NCBI RefSeq assembly: GCF_014844075.1
Contig: NZ_CP062165.1
Span: 5,022,001-5,086,000, forward strand
Length of the DNA stretch: 64,000 nucleotides
DNA from: Paenibacillus sp. JNUCC-31
GTDB lineage: Bacteria; Bacillota; Bacilli; Paenibacillales; Paenibacillaceae
Reading direction: 5' to 3'
Part shown: in pieces, positions 54,289 to 63,935 of the stretch
Layout: each line of letters starts with the position of its first letter
Numbering within the stretch: the stretch's first letter is position 1
Made by a program: the position numbers and the translations under genes
Notes under the pieces: model-generated
What the model was told of the DNA's origin: nothing
What the model saw: only the letters and a program-made list of their open reading frames with translations
The model's database searches: none

Positions 54289-54927
54289 ATGCAGGATCGT
54301 ACGGGACAGAAAAGCCGCCTTCGTTCCAAGCTCAGGCAAAGCCGTGATCTGATGGATGGAAGCATGCGTCAACAGGTGATGACTGAGATTCAGGTGGTGA
54401 CGAAGCGGGAGCTGGGGCGCCTTAGGCGAGACAAATGGAAGCTGGAGAACAAACCTCTCGTTCTATTCAGCTATTTGTCTTATGGAAGCGAAGCATCGAC
54501 GGCCTTTTTGTTTGAAGAGGGCTGGAAGCATGGAGATCTGATGCTCGCTCCGAAAGTGCTGGCCAATCCGGCTCGTATGGAATTACGGCGAGTGAACGGG
54601 GAGCAGGATATTGAGCCGGGAATATGGGGTATACCTGAACCCAAGGATTCCTGTGAAGTGCTGCAATCTGAATGCTGGCCGGATATTGATCTTGTCGTAG
54701 TACCCGGGCTGGGATATGACCTTCATGGTGGACGCATTGGCTATGGGGGCGGTTATTATGATCGCTTTGCCGAGACACTTGCAGCAACATGTGCAACAAC
54801 CGGCAAAAGACCATTGATGGCTTCATTCATATTGCCAGGACAACTGCAGGATGAAATTCCGATGGACCCGCTCGATCTGCGGCTTGATCTGTTGTTGACA
54901 ACCGAAGGTATAGTACATATCGAATAA
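54289..54927 (+). CDS. 5-formyltetrahydrofolate cyclo-ligase
   Basis: Converts 5-formyl-THF to 5,10-methenyl-THF with ATP. 212 residues. KSRLRSKLRQSRD at the N-terminus is the basic nucleotide-binding segment; the diagnostic GRIGYGGGYYDRF is near residue 148, preceded by VVPGLGYD. AGGAGG lies about 13 bases before the ATG, a long distance. Starts a run with moaC, mog, tatA and tatC in the same direction; the moaC gene starts 15 bases after its stop. Confidence 0.94.
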   Translation: MQDRTGQKSRLRSKLRQSRDLMDGSMRQQVMTEIQVVTKRELGRLRRDKWKLENKPLVLFSYLSYGSEASTAFLFEEGWKHGDLMLAPKVLANPARMELRRVNGEQDIEPGIWGIPEPKDSCEVLQSECWPDIDLVVVPGLGYDLHGGRIGYGGGYYDRFAETLAATCATTGKRPLMASFILPGQLQDEIPMDPLDLRLDLLLTTEGIVHIE

Positions 54928-54942
54928 AAGGTTGTGATGTAA

Positions 54943-55446
54943 TTGAATTCAGAAGCGAGTAATGACCAGGCTTCCAGCGGGAAATTGACCCATTTTAATG
55001 AACAGGGACGAGCCCGGATGGTTGATATTTCAGGCAAGGAAAGCACCGTACGCACAGCTGTGGCGGTATCCAAGGTGACGATGAATCCGGCTACGCTGGA
55101 AGCCATTCGAGCGGGGCGTATCGGTAAAGGTGACGTTCTGGCTGTGGCACAAATCGCCGGCATTCAGGGCGCCAAGAAAACATCCGACTGGATTCCGATG
55201 TGCCATCCGCTGGCGCTGACGGGTGTGGATATCCGGTTTCATGACAACGGTGTGGATGAATTACAGATTGAAGCCACGGTCAAAACCGAAGGGAAAACAG
55301 GTGTCGAGATGGAGGCGCTGACGGCGGCCTCGGCTGCGGCACTGACGATCTATGACATGTGCAAAGCCATGCAAAAAGATATGATTATCGGTCCAACCAT
55401 GCTGAATTCGAAGAGTGGTGGCAAAAACGGCGATTTTAGCCGATGA
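54943..55446 (+). CDS. moaC: Cyclic pyranopterin monophosphate synthase
   Basis: 167 residues. [16 protein letters not shown] near residue 26, then [27 protein letters not shown] and [28 protein letters not shown], the MoaC core with the conserved MCHP and GVEMEAL. Second step of molybdenum-cofactor synthesis (GTP to cPMP, with MoaA). TTG start, with AAAGGTTGTGA upstream. In B. subtilis (ydiG) it is followed by rex; here a mog gene takes that place. Confidence 0.95.
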   Translation: MNSEASNDQASSGKLTHFNEQGRARMVDISGKESTVRTAVAVSKVTMNPATLEAIRAGRIGKGDVLAVAQIAGIQGAKKTSDWIPMCHPLALTGVDIRFHDNGVDELQIEATVKTEGKTGVEMEALTAASAAALTIYDMCKAMQKDMIIGPTMLNSKSGGKNGDFSR

Positions 55447-55485
55447 GGGTTATTTATTTTTTCATAGAGGAGAAGGGTGATCTTT

Positions 55486-55971
55486 ATGGTGTGGAGAACA
55501 GCAATCCTGACAGCCAGCGACAAAGGGGCCCGAGGAGAACGTGAGGATACGAGTGCCCAAGTGATCCGGGAGCTTGTGGAAGAAGAACTGGGTGGGGAAA
55601 TCGTGGAGTACCGCATCGTTCCGGATGAACCCGATGAGATTATTGCGGCTTTGATTGAGATGACAGATTATTTTCACGCTGATTTGGTATTGACTACAGG
55701 CGGTACGGAGCTTGCGATTCGTGATATTACTCCGGAAGCGACCCGGCGGGTTATTGAACGGGAAGTTCCAGGTATGGCTGAAGCCATGAGATACAGTGTC
55801 ATGGGCAAGAATCGTTCTGCGATGCTATTCCGTGGCGTATGCGGCATTCGTGGACGTACATTGATTGTCAATTTGCCAGGTACACCGAAGGGTGTGCATG
55901 AACATCTGGCGGCGATTATGGACCAGCTTCCGGAAGCATTGCTGATGGTTACGGGTCAATTCAAGCAGTAG
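55486..55971 (+). CDS. MogA/MoaB-family molybdenum cofactor protein
   Basis: 161 residues. ILTASDKGARGEREDTS at the start, then TTGGTELAIRDITPEATRRVIEREVPGMAEAMR and VNLPGTPKGVHEHLAAIM, the MPT-binding core. Members adenylylate molybdopterin before metal insertion. ATG 55486 has AGAAGGGTGA at a good distance. It lies 39 bases after moaC, a likely operon. Mog and MoaB cannot be told apart with confidence from sequence here. Confidence 0.93.
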   Translation: MVWRTAILTASDKGARGEREDTSAQVIRELVEEELGGEIVEYRIVPDEPDEIIAALIEMTDYFHADLVLTTGGTELAIRDITPEATRRVIEREVPGMAEAMRYSVMGKNRSAMLFRGVCGIRGRTLIVNLPGTPKGVHEHLAAIMDQLPEALLMVTGQFKQ

Positions 55972-56139
55972 GACCAATACCGGAATTACATGTCTTTTTG
56001 TGAATATTACGGGTTATGTAAGTGGTTACATCTATGGTATGATGGGCTTAATTCTAAAAAGTACAGTAGCTGTATCGTTCAAGGTTGCGGGTGCAGGTTC
56101 GCAGCTTCTAGTAGGGTTGAGACAAGGAGGAGGATAACT

Positions 56140-56388
56140 ATGGGATTTGGTGGTATTGGACCAACGGGGATCATATTGCTAGTCATTGTCGCTTTGCTAT
56201 TGTTTGGACCGAACAAGCTGCCTGAACTGGGGCGTGCAGTCGGACGAACTTTCCGTGAATTCAAGGAAGGTGCACGAGACATTATCTCTGATGATGATTC
56301 CAAACGCAAGGGGCAGGAAAAGGCGAAGCCGCTGGCATCGGAGAGCACAGCTGCAGACAAGCCTGCTGATAAGCGCCTGCCGGAATAA
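56140..56388 (+). CDS. tatA: Twin-arginine translocase subunit TatA
   Basis: 82 residues. GFGGIGPTGIILLVIVALLLFGP forms the single short membrane helix; NKLPELGRAVGRTFREFKEGA is the amphipathic helix, with the FGP hinge between them; a charged, unstructured tail follows. AAGGAGGAGG precedes the ATG. With TatC, the next gene, it forms a minimal TatAC export system for folded proteins, as TatAy-TatCy in B. subtilis at the same position. Confidence 0.95.
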   Translation: MGFGGIGPTGIILLVIVALLLFGPNKLPELGRAVGRTFREFKEGARDIISDDDSKRKGQEKAKPLASESTAADKPADKRLPE

Positions 56389-56410
56389 TCTGTACGGCAA
56401 CGAAAGAGAA

Positions 56411-56434
56411 ATCCCTTCCTGCCGGAAGGGTTTT
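56411..56434 (+). terminator. Hairpin with T tract between tatA and tatC
   Basis: CCCTTCC/GGAAGGG (7 bp, 4-base loop) followed by TTTTGTATTTT. Probably a partial terminator that keeps TatA in excess over TatC. Confidence 0.7.
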
Positions 56435-56466
56435 GTATTTTAAGCTGGCAATACTGGGGGGCAGGC

Positions 56467-57249
56467 ATGACGCAGCAAAATGAAGAAATGACGATTACGG
56501 AACATCTAAGCGAGCTGCGAAAGCGGCTGATCTACGTATTAAGCATTTTTGTGCTGGGTCTGGTTGCAGGTTTTTTCGTAGCGGACCCGGTATATCGCTA
56601 TCTGACGAAGGCCGAGTCAGCACAGGGTTTTGTGCTGCACGCCTTTTCGTTCTGGGACGGGATTGGCATCTACATGAAGATTGCCGGTCTGTTTTCACTG
56701 ATTATTACGCTGCCATTTACAGTGTTTCAGATCTGGAAGTTTGTTAGTCCCGGATTGCGACCGCGCGAGCGGAAAGCATCACTGAAGTATGTACCCTATG
56801 TTTTCCTGTTATTTCTTATTGGAGTGGCATTCTCGTATTACGTTGTCTTTCCAATGGCCCTTGCCTTCACTACGGCAATTACGGAGAAAATGGGGCTTGT
56901 GGAGACGTACGGAATGAAGCAATATTTCAGTTTCCTGTTTGGGATTGTGTTGCCCGTATCCCTATTATTTGAACTTCCTTTGCTTATTATGTTTCTAACA
57001 GGACTTCGGATTTTGAATCCGATTCGGCTTCGCAAAATGCGGAGAGTTGCTTATTTTGTCCTGATTATTATTTCTGTGGTCATTACACCTCCAGATTTTA
57101 TATCGGATATTCTGGTGATGATTCCCCTGCTCCTGTTATATGAAATTAGTGTGTTTCTATCTGCAATCGTATACCGCAAGCAGCACGCGGCAGACGCAGA
57201 GATCGAATCTCGCTACGTTCGTGCTGAAGATGAGAAGCATGCGGGTTAG
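56467..57249 (+). CDS. tatC: Twin-arginine translocase subunit TatC
   Basis: 260 residues, six membrane helices. MTITEHLSELRKRLIYVL near the start is the TatC signature, with the conserved Glu that binds the signal peptide; YVPYVFLLFLIGVAFSYYVVFPMALAF and the loop around FLTGLRILNPIRLRK follow. GGGGGGCAGG precedes the ATG. Pairs with the upstream TatA. Confidence 0.95.
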   Translation: MTQQNEEMTITEHLSELRKRLIYVLSIFVLGLVAGFFVADPVYRYLTKAESAQGFVLHAFSFWDGIGIYMKIAGLFSLIITLPFTVFQIWKFVSPGLRPRERKASLKYVPYVFLLFLIGVAFSYYVVFPMALAFTTAITEKMGLVETYGMKQYFSFLFGIVLPVSLLFELPLLIMFLTGLRILNPIRLRKMRRVAYFVLIIISVVITPPDFISDILVMIPLLLLYEISVFLSAIVYRKQHAADAEIESRYVRAEDEKHAG

Positions 57250-57313
57250 AGAATTAAATGCCATATTGAATATTCCTGGATAAAGGACTGCTGCTGGAAT
57301 AGGATACATGGCA

Positions 57314-57355
57314 ATATGCCCGGAGAAGACGATCTGTTCTGCTCCGGGTTATTTC
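57314..57355 (+). terminator. Terminator after tatC
   Basis: TGCCCGGAG/CTCCGGGTTA stem with a 16-base loop, then TTTCTG. The remaining 200 bases up to the groESL promoter hold nothing I can support. Confidence 0.65.
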
Positions 57356-57570
57356 TGTAGATTTCCATAGACGCAACAGGACAAGCAGGCATATTCTAAT
57401 CAACAATGGATACAATGGAAGAAGGACTGCCTGGGAACGTTGCAGGAGGACGAGTGGATTCCGTAGAATAAGATTAGCATAAGACCACAAATATGCTGGC
57501 AAAATGAGTGCTGTTTGGCTGAGTTGGTGTAAATCTGATGTAAAATCTCGCAAGAATTCATCAAAAGGAC

Positions 57571-57599
57571 TTGAAATCATGCTTCAAGTTGAGTATCAT
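57571..57599 (+). promoter_or_regulatory. Sigma-A promoter of groESL
   Basis: TTGAAA (57571-57576), 17-base spacer, TATCAT (57594-57599), directly ahead of the CIRCE operator. Confidence 0.85.
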
Positions 57600-57610
57600 A
57601 AAGTTGGTTG

Positions 57611-57637
57611 TTAGCACTGAACACTGTCGAGTGCTAA
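57611..57637. promoter_or_regulatory. CIRCE operator (HrcA binding site)
   Basis: TTAGCACTG-N9-GAGTGCTAA, one change from the consensus TTAGCACTC-N9-GAGTGCTAA. HrcA bound here represses groESL until heat or unfolded protein draws GroEL away. Confidence 0.97.
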
Positions 57638-57696
57638 TACATATGGCTACAACCCACGATGCAACGTTATATAATTTCAAAAGGAGGCTATTTTTC

Positions 57697-57978
57697 ATGA
57701 TCAGACCTTTAGGTGAACGCGTATTGGTAGAACCACTGGAGCAAGAACAAACCACTTCTTTCGGGATCGTACTTCCGGACTCCGCCAAAGAAAAACCGCA
57801 AGAGGGTAAAATTATTGCAGTTGGTGCTGGAGTATTGAAAGACGGAGTACGTGCAGCTCTGGAAGTGAAAGAAGGAGATCGTGTTATTTTCTCCAAATAT
57901 GCCGGTACAGAAATCAAATTCGAAGGTAAAGAATATTTGATTATGAAAGAGAGCGATATTCACGCGATTCTCGACTAA
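57697..57978 (+). CDS. groES: Co-chaperonin GroES
   Basis: 93 residues from the ATG at 57697 (AAGGAGG upstream), the normal GroES length. [19 protein letters not shown] opens the beta-barrel; the mobile loop that contacts GroEL is about 17-33 ([13 protein letters not shown]); the C-terminus has [20 protein letters not shown]. Caps the GroEL ring during folding. The longer frame starting upstream would run through the CIRCE element and is not used. Confidence 0.97.
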   Translation: MIRPLGERVLVEPLEQEQTTSFGIVLPDSAKEKPQEGKIIAVGAGVLKDGVRAALEVKEGDRVIFSKYAGTEIKFEGKEYLIMKESDIHAILD

Positions 57979-58037
57979 TTTCAAATTTAATCGGTTAACC
58001 GAACCATATAGCAACACCATTTTAGACCAAAAACTAG

Positions 58038-59687
<1,650 letters not shown>

Positions 59688-59724
59688 GTAAAGGTGTAAA
59701 AACCTTTGTAATGCAAATAGATTA

Positions 59725-59751
59725 AAGGCTCCCGAGAGGGAGCTTTTTTTC
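59725..59751 (+). terminator. Terminator of groESL
   Basis: GGCTCCC/GGGAGC with a GAGA loop, followed by seven Ts. Confidence 0.93.
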
Positions 59752-59906
59752 ATTTCCGTCACGGTGTGACCAGCAATACACTTCTTAATAATCTGATCAA
59801 GGACTGGGGGTTATGAATATCCTGAGATTGGAACCTTGTATCTATTATTTTCGTATGTACCTTGATACATAGAGGAATTAGTATAATAGTCTGAGGAGGG
59901 GATGAA

Positions 59907-60143
59907 TTGAGAAAGAGTACAAAGTGGGTATTATGGATTCTGGGCTTGATGCTTGGTGCAATTTTTATCAATTTTCACATGAATCTATATAGCTTCGCTT
60001 ATGCGCTAATTACCGTGCTTTTACTTGCCTTTATGGGATGGGGATTCTTAGCAAAATTAAAGAACGACGTACGTCAGCATGAAGACCATCATAGAAGAGA
60101 GCACCAATCTGCGATCGATGACATCGATCGATACACAAGGTAA
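59907..60143 (+). CDS. Small membrane protein, 78 aa
   Basis: TTG start with GAGGAGGGG well placed. Two membrane helices (about 6-24 and 27-47) are followed by a cytoplasmic tail rich in His, Arg and Asp (VRQHEDHHRREHQSAIDD). No recognised domain. It is its own small unit between the groESL terminator and a hairpin terminator at 60203. TATAAT at 59882-59887 may be the -10; TTGATA at 59862 is only 14 bases upstream of it. Confidence 0.7.
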   Translation: MRKSTKWVLWILGLMLGAIFINFHMNLYSFAYALITVLLLAFMGWGFLAKLKNDVRQHEDHHRREHQSAIDDIDRYTR

Positions 60144-60202
60144 TAACTAATACCATAAATAGCATCCAAGATATGTTACAAGCAACTTGCTGAAATATTA
60201 AA

Positions 60203-60226
60203 GGCTCCCATGTGGGAGTCTTTTTA
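60203..60226 (+). terminator. Terminator after the small membrane protein gene
   Basis: GGCTCCC/GGGAGTC with a 4-base loop and five Ts. Confidence 0.85.
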
Positions 60227-60344
60227 ATCTTGATCATGAAAGAAATGATGATGTTTTCATCTATTGCCAAATAGATAGTTGTTAAGTAAAATAAACATAT
60301 GAATGGATGTTCATATATTAATATATGTTTTGGGGATGATACAT

Positions 60345-61388
60345 ATGTACGATGTATTGGTTATAGGAGCTGGGCAAGCAGGCTTGGCAACGGGTTACTA
60401 TCTTCAACAGTCGGGGTTAACCTTTTTAATCGTTGATGCTGCCTCATCTGTGGGGGAATCTTGGCGTAAACGGTACGATTCCTTGAAACTATTTACCCCA
60501 CGAATGTACGATGGATTACCCGGGTTACCTCTTAGTGGGGATAAAAATGGTCTGCCAAGCAAAGATGAAATTGCAGATTATTTTGAGAGCTACGCTAAAC
60601 AAATGGATTTTCCTATAAAGTTAAACTGTTTAATCACCCGTCTCTGGAAGCGAGATGAGGTGTACTATGCTGAAGCTAATGAGGGAGTGATTGAAGCGCG
60701 CAATATTATCGTTGCTACAGGACCTTTCCAGACCAAGAGTGTTCCTCATTTTGCGAAGTCATTATCCGAGAATGTGATTCAACTTCATTCATCAGAGTAT
60801 AAAAACCTCTCTCAATTGCTTCCTGGAACAACAGTAGTCGTAGGCGGAGGGAATTCAGGTGCCCAAATCGCCGTAGAACTAGCAAAAGATGATAAACAAG
60901 CAGTTTACATATCCATAGCTCGAAATATAACATTTAGGCCTTTGCATATCATGAAACGCAGTATATTCTGGTATTTTGAAAAGTTTGGAGTATTACGTGC
61001 AAGTGCAGATCGTATGGTCGGAAAGTGGTTACGAAATCAGCCTGAGTACGTATATGGCTATGAGTTAAAAGAGTTGATGATCCAAGGAAAAGTTAATATG
61101 CTTCCACGTGCTATAAATGCAATAGATAACCGCATCCTGTGTGAGGATAGTAGTGGGACACCAATAGACAATATTATCTGGGCTACTGGGTTTAAAAGAA
61201 ATGATGGTTGGATCGATATCGATACTGCTTTTAATTCTCAAGGTATACTTATACATAAGAGAGGGGTATCACCGGTTGCTGGACTGTACTTTGTAGGACT
61301 GTCTTGGCAAACATCACGAGGTTCAGCGCTATTAGGGTGGGTTAAATACGATGCTCAGAAGATCATTAACCATCTGATTCAAAGGTAA
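60345..61388 (+). CDS. FAD/NAD(P)-dependent flavin monooxygenase-like oxidoreductase
   Basis: 347 residues. FAD-binding DVLVIGAGQAGLATGYYL near the N-terminus, a second dinucleotide motif TVVVGGGNSGAQIAVELA near residue 165, and the ATGF motif (NIIWATGFKR) near 280. The order fits group B flavoprotein monooxygenases and the CzcO/YdjO group; the FMO fingerprint is only partly visible. GGGG lies ten bases before ATG 60345; ATGs at 60303 and 60336 lie in frame upstream. Substrate not predictable. It stands alone after a promoter-like AT-rich stretch. Confidence 0.88.
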   Translation: MYDVLVIGAGQAGLATGYYLQQSGLTFLIVDAASSVGESWRKRYDSLKLFTPRMYDGLPGLPLSGDKNGLPSKDEIADYFESYAKQMDFPIKLNCLITRLWKRDEVYYAEANEGVIEARNIIVATGPFQTKSVPHFAKSLSENVIQLHSSEYKNLSQLLPGTTVVVGGGNSGAQIAVELAKDDKQAVYISIARNITFRPLHIMKRSIFWYFEKFGVLRASADRMVGKWLRNQPEYVYGYELKELMIQGKVNMLPRAINAIDNRILCEDSSGTPIDNIIWATGFKRNDGWIDIDTAFNSQGILIHKRGVSPVAGLYFVGLSWQTSRGSALLGWVKYDAQKIINHLIQR

Positions 61389-61456
61389 GACACATAATGC
61401 TAGAGCAGACGTTAGGGATGATTAGCGAATATCATAATCCCAAAAGGAGGGATTTT

Positions 61457-61611
61457 ATGAAATTATATTTAAACTGCCATGGATTCTTTGTACTATAGTA
61501 CTTTTATCTATCAGAATGTCGGGAACGATTACTGATGCGGAGAAAACCAAAGACCCGATAACCTTTAAGATGAGTTGGAACAATCAAAGTGAAATTGTAA
61601 ATTTTGAATAA
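61457..61611 (+). pseudogene. Frameshifted small exported or membrane peptide gene
   Basis: An excellent ribosome site (AAAAGGAGGG) precedes ATG 61457, but that frame stops after 13 codons. The frame two bases along (from 61462) stays open for 49 codons to a TAA at 61609-61611 and reads as a hydrophobic helix (PWILCTIVLLSI) followed by a polar tail with KDPITFKMSWNNQ. One extra A in the AAA after the ATG would join both. Either a recent deletion, a sequencing error, or a rare ATT start. Product unrecognised. Confidence 0.5.
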
Positions 61612-61638
61612 CTCTTCGCAGTGTGGAGGTGGTTTTTT

Positions 61639-61785
61639 TTGGATATGTGGCAACTATTAATCGCGTGGATTTGCATTATTTGTTTAATGATCACTTTCAA
61701 AGATAAAATCAGTAAATGGATACTGTACCTTGTATCGCTTTTTTGTATAGTGATCACTTTGATTTTTGGGTTTATCCATCAATAA
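61639..61785 (+). CDS. Small membrane protein, 48 aa
   Basis: TTG 61639 follows GGAGGTGG by about seven bases; ATG 61645 is the alternative. The product has two hydrophobic helices (about 4-18 and 27-45) joined by the polar FKDKISKW, and ends in a short polar tail. Too short for a family call. It follows the frameshifted small gene by 27 bases and precedes a hairpin terminator, so both probably formed one small operon. Confidence 0.55.
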   Translation: MDMWQLLIAWICIICLMITFKDKISKWILYLVSLFCIVITLIFGFIHQ

Positions 61786-61802
61786 TACATATCAGACGTT
61801 GA

Positions 61803-61829
61803 GCCGATCCGTAATGGAGCGGCCTTTTT
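61803..61829 (+). terminator. Terminator after the 48-aa gene
   Basis: GCCGATCC/GGAGCGGC with a 5-base loop and five Ts; a single mismatch in the stem. Confidence 0.75.
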
Positions 61830-61851
61830 CACGCAATTGCAACGTACTTCG

Positions 61852-62514
61852 TTACGATATTCCAAAAGTAAAGGTGCGACTATCTTGAATGATAAAGCGA
61901 TATTCCAATCCATTCCGAACCGTTGCCCCTTCAAAATCGGTCTGATTCACATCGCGATCTAATAAACCGATATCCTGTATGATGTCTTGCGCATCATTAT
62001 AGGTGTAATCGCTATTGGTTGTAAGAATGAGTGTGGCAATAGCGGTTAAAAGGGTTCCGTCGGTTGGTTCGCTGACATCACCAGTCCCGTATAACCTGAC
62101 TCCTTGTACTCTTTGATCTGAATCCAACACACCAATCATACGTAAATCATCACTAAAGACATACTCGAAAGTTCTTGTGTTATCTTCTGAGGACTCTTTC
62201 ACGTTCAGATGGGTCATACCTAAACCATTTAATCGGTATTTACCTACAATTGAATTGAACTTGTTCTTGAACTCCTCCGTTGTCATGTTGAAGCCAGGGT
62301 GTTCTGTCTGAGTTGTCCCGTTATGGACAGTCTTATCCGTCAAAGATATCTTACCGTAAACCCCGATACAACCAATTACAAGACATATCCCCGTTAGAAT
62401 AACATGCCTATTTGTGTTTCCATTTTGTTTCCTTGCGGAAAGGACCGTCAAAACAAGAAATACGAATGATGCAATGAATGCAATTAAGAACAGGGTTATA
62501 AATAGAAATTGCAA
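61852..62514 (-). CDS. Hypothetical membrane-anchored protein
   Basis: 220 residues, TTG start with GAGGTGAG upstream on the minus strand. Two membrane helices (about 4-26 and 39-56) precede a soluble domain of about 160 residues outside or inside the cell, with FNMTTEEFKNKFNSIVGKYRL and later VQGVRLYGTGDVSEPTDGTLL. No domain recognised; the soluble part resembles the type of beta/alpha domain found in many exported Paenibacillus proteins without named function. It lies convergent to the 48-aa gene and divergent from the MATE remnant. Confidence 0.7.
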   Translation of the reverse strand: MQFLFITLFLIAFIASFVFLVLTVLSARKQNGNTNRHVILTGICLVIGCIGVYGKISLTDKTVHNGTTQTEHPGFNMTTEEFKNKFNSIVGKYRLNGLGMTHLNVKESSEDNTRTFEYVFSDDLRMIGVLDSDQRVQGVRLYGTGDVSEPTDGTLLTAIATLILTTNSDYTYNDAQDIIQDIGLLDRDVNQTDFEGATVRNGLEYRFIIQDSRTFTFGIS

Positions 62515-62563
62515 AATCTCACCTCATGCTCATTATAATATGCCTCCCTATATATGTCCTAAT

Positions 62564-62743
62564 TTGAGCGGTGAAGTGCATGCTTCTTTGGGAAATATTC
62601 TGCTTCTTCAAGCCGCGGCGATGACTGCATTTTTCTTGAATAATGTTTGGATTGTCGGTATGTTTAGAGCGGGTGGAGATAATCTGTTTACGATGAATAT
62701 GATCTTACTGACAACATGGGTTATTGCATTACCTGCGGTATAA
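62564..62743 (+). pseudogene. Remnant of a MATE-family efflux transporter gene
   Basis: About 60 codons reading LSGEVHASLGNILLLQ, then FLNNVWIVGMFRAGGDNLFTMNM and TTWVIALPAV, then a stop. The FRAGGD motif with the preceding NNV(W)IVG and the following W-x-I-A-x-P pattern is the conserved stretch in the C-terminal half of MATE transporters. Everything before (12-helix body) is missing, replaced by the divergent hypothetical gene; after the stop the same frame continues as ALSLLELL before another stop. I read it as a decayed fragment, not a gene. Confidence 0.55.
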
Positions 62744-62816
62744 GCGTTATCGCTCTTAGAGTTGCTATAGTATTCAATATGCATCGTAATCATAAAGAGG
62801 AATGGGAGGACTGGGC

Positions 62817-63611
62817 ATGTCTCTTGCAGGTGAAGAAAGAAGACTAAGCATAATGAACTTGCTTAACGAGCATGGGAAGGTCATTGCGGGTGACCTGGCT
62901 CGCATGTTTGAAGTTACAACAGAGACGATTCGCAGAGATTTGGATGAACTTGAGAAAGAAAATAAGCTGAAAAAGGTCTACGGTGGTGCGATCAAGCTGA
63001 AGGTGGAAGTAGAACCTGCCTTGTTCGAGAGAGCCTGTGTCAATCAAGAGGCGAAGGAGAAAATCGGGTATCTGGCATTTACGCTGATTGAAGATCACGA
63101 TGTTATTTTTTTGGATGAAGGTACAACACCGCTCCAGATTATTCCGTTTCTATCCCGGAAGAGAGATGTCACAGTTCTAACGAGTTCAATCTCTGCCATG
63201 ATGTCCTTGATTGAGCTGAAGAAGCGAGAGCAATTCGATGGCCGGATCATTATGCTTGGCGGTGAAGTGAGTGTGAAGCATCTCCGTGTGGCTGGTGCAA
63301 TTGCAGAAGCAAGTATGTCAGACATTTTTGTGAATAAAGCCTTTGTAACGGTAGATGCGTTATCCATGGAACATGGATTCACAAGCTATGATTATGAGAA
63401 AGCAACTTTGACTCGCAAATGGATTCAGCAATCGGAAAACTCTATCGTTCTGGCGGATTCATCGAAATGGTATAAGCGATCGATGGTGAAGATCTGTGAT
63501 TTCGAGAATGTGGATATGGTTATCTCGGAACTGGAGCCCCCGGCAGAATGGAAAGCGCAGCTTGACGAATCCAATACCAAATGGATGATGCCGAGTGAAA
63601 CTCACGTGTGA
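62817..63611 (+). CDS. DeoR/GlpR-family transcriptional regulator
   Basis: 264 residues. N-terminal winged helix (about 1-58; ERRLSIMNLLNEHGKV, then FEVTTETIRRDLDELE, the classic DeoR recognition helix), then a sugar-phosphate-binding DeoR C-terminal domain (about 75-230) with IFLDEGTTPLQIIPFL, VTVLTSSI and VLADSSKWYKRSM. GGGAGG lies eight bases before ATG 62817. DeoR-type regulators control sugar or nucleoside operons, usually adjacent; none is beside it in this window, so the target is unknown. Confidence 0.95.
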   Translation: MSLAGEERRLSIMNLLNEHGKVIAGDLARMFEVTTETIRRDLDELEKENKLKKVYGGAIKLKVEVEPALFERACVNQEAKEKIGYLAFTLIEDHDVIFLDEGTTPLQIIPFLSRKRDVTVLTSSISAMMSLIELKKREQFDGRIIMLGGEVSVKHLRVAGAIAEASMSDIFVNKAFVTVDALSMEHGFTSYDYEKATLTRKWIQQSENSIVLADSSKWYKRSMVKICDFENVDMVISELEPPAEWKAQLDESNTKWMMPSETHV

Positions 63612-63639
63612 AGACGAATGTATGAACAGTAAAGTGAAA

Positions 63640-63668
63640 AAAGGAACTGCTGTCGCAGCTCCTTTCTT
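63640..63668. terminator. Bidirectional terminator between the DeoR and DUF2642 genes
   Basis: AAAGGAACTGC/GCAGCTCCTTT with a 4-base loop (one mismatch); Ts on both strands. Confidence 0.8.
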
Positions 63669-63671
63669 CTC

Positions 63672-63935
63672 TTAATCGGGCATAATCCAGACGATTTCGG
63701 CAATGCGCACAAAAAATTTCTTCTGTCTTTCCTCCAGCACAACGTGGTCATGCTTAACAGTGACGACACATCCGTCAAGTCTGCCGCGTGTCGTTTCAAG
63801 GATAACCACTTTTCCGACCAAGGACATCAAGCTCTCGACTATACAATGATCTACCTGATGGACCACAATGTTATGAGGCATGTGGTGCATGTAAGGTGAG
63901 TTAGCCATATGATGCATCATTGGATAATTATTCAC
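63672..63935 (-). CDS. DUF2642-family (YuzF-like) protein
   Basis: 87 residues from a GTG at 63935, six bases after GGGAGG. The N-terminal 30 residues are Met/His-rich (PMMHHMANSPYMHHMPH); the rest is a small beta domain (LVGKVVILETTRGRLDGCVVTVKHDHVVLEER) of the DUF2642 type, an Sm-like short barrel found in spore-coat-associated proteins such as YuzF/YlzJ of Bacillus. The His/Met tract could bind metal. The region beyond its start is cut by the window edge. Confidence 0.8.
   Translation of the reverse strand: MNNYPMMHHMANSPYMHHMPHNIVVHQVDHCIVESLMSLVGKVVILETTRGRLDGCVVTVKHDHVVLEERQKKFFVRIAEIVWIMPD

Noticed and set aside
62414..62563. N-terminal extension of the MATE-like fragment
   Set aside because: This part is antisense to the N-terminal membrane helices of the 220-aa gene and has no similarity to a transporter; only the part after about 62564 looks MATE-like.
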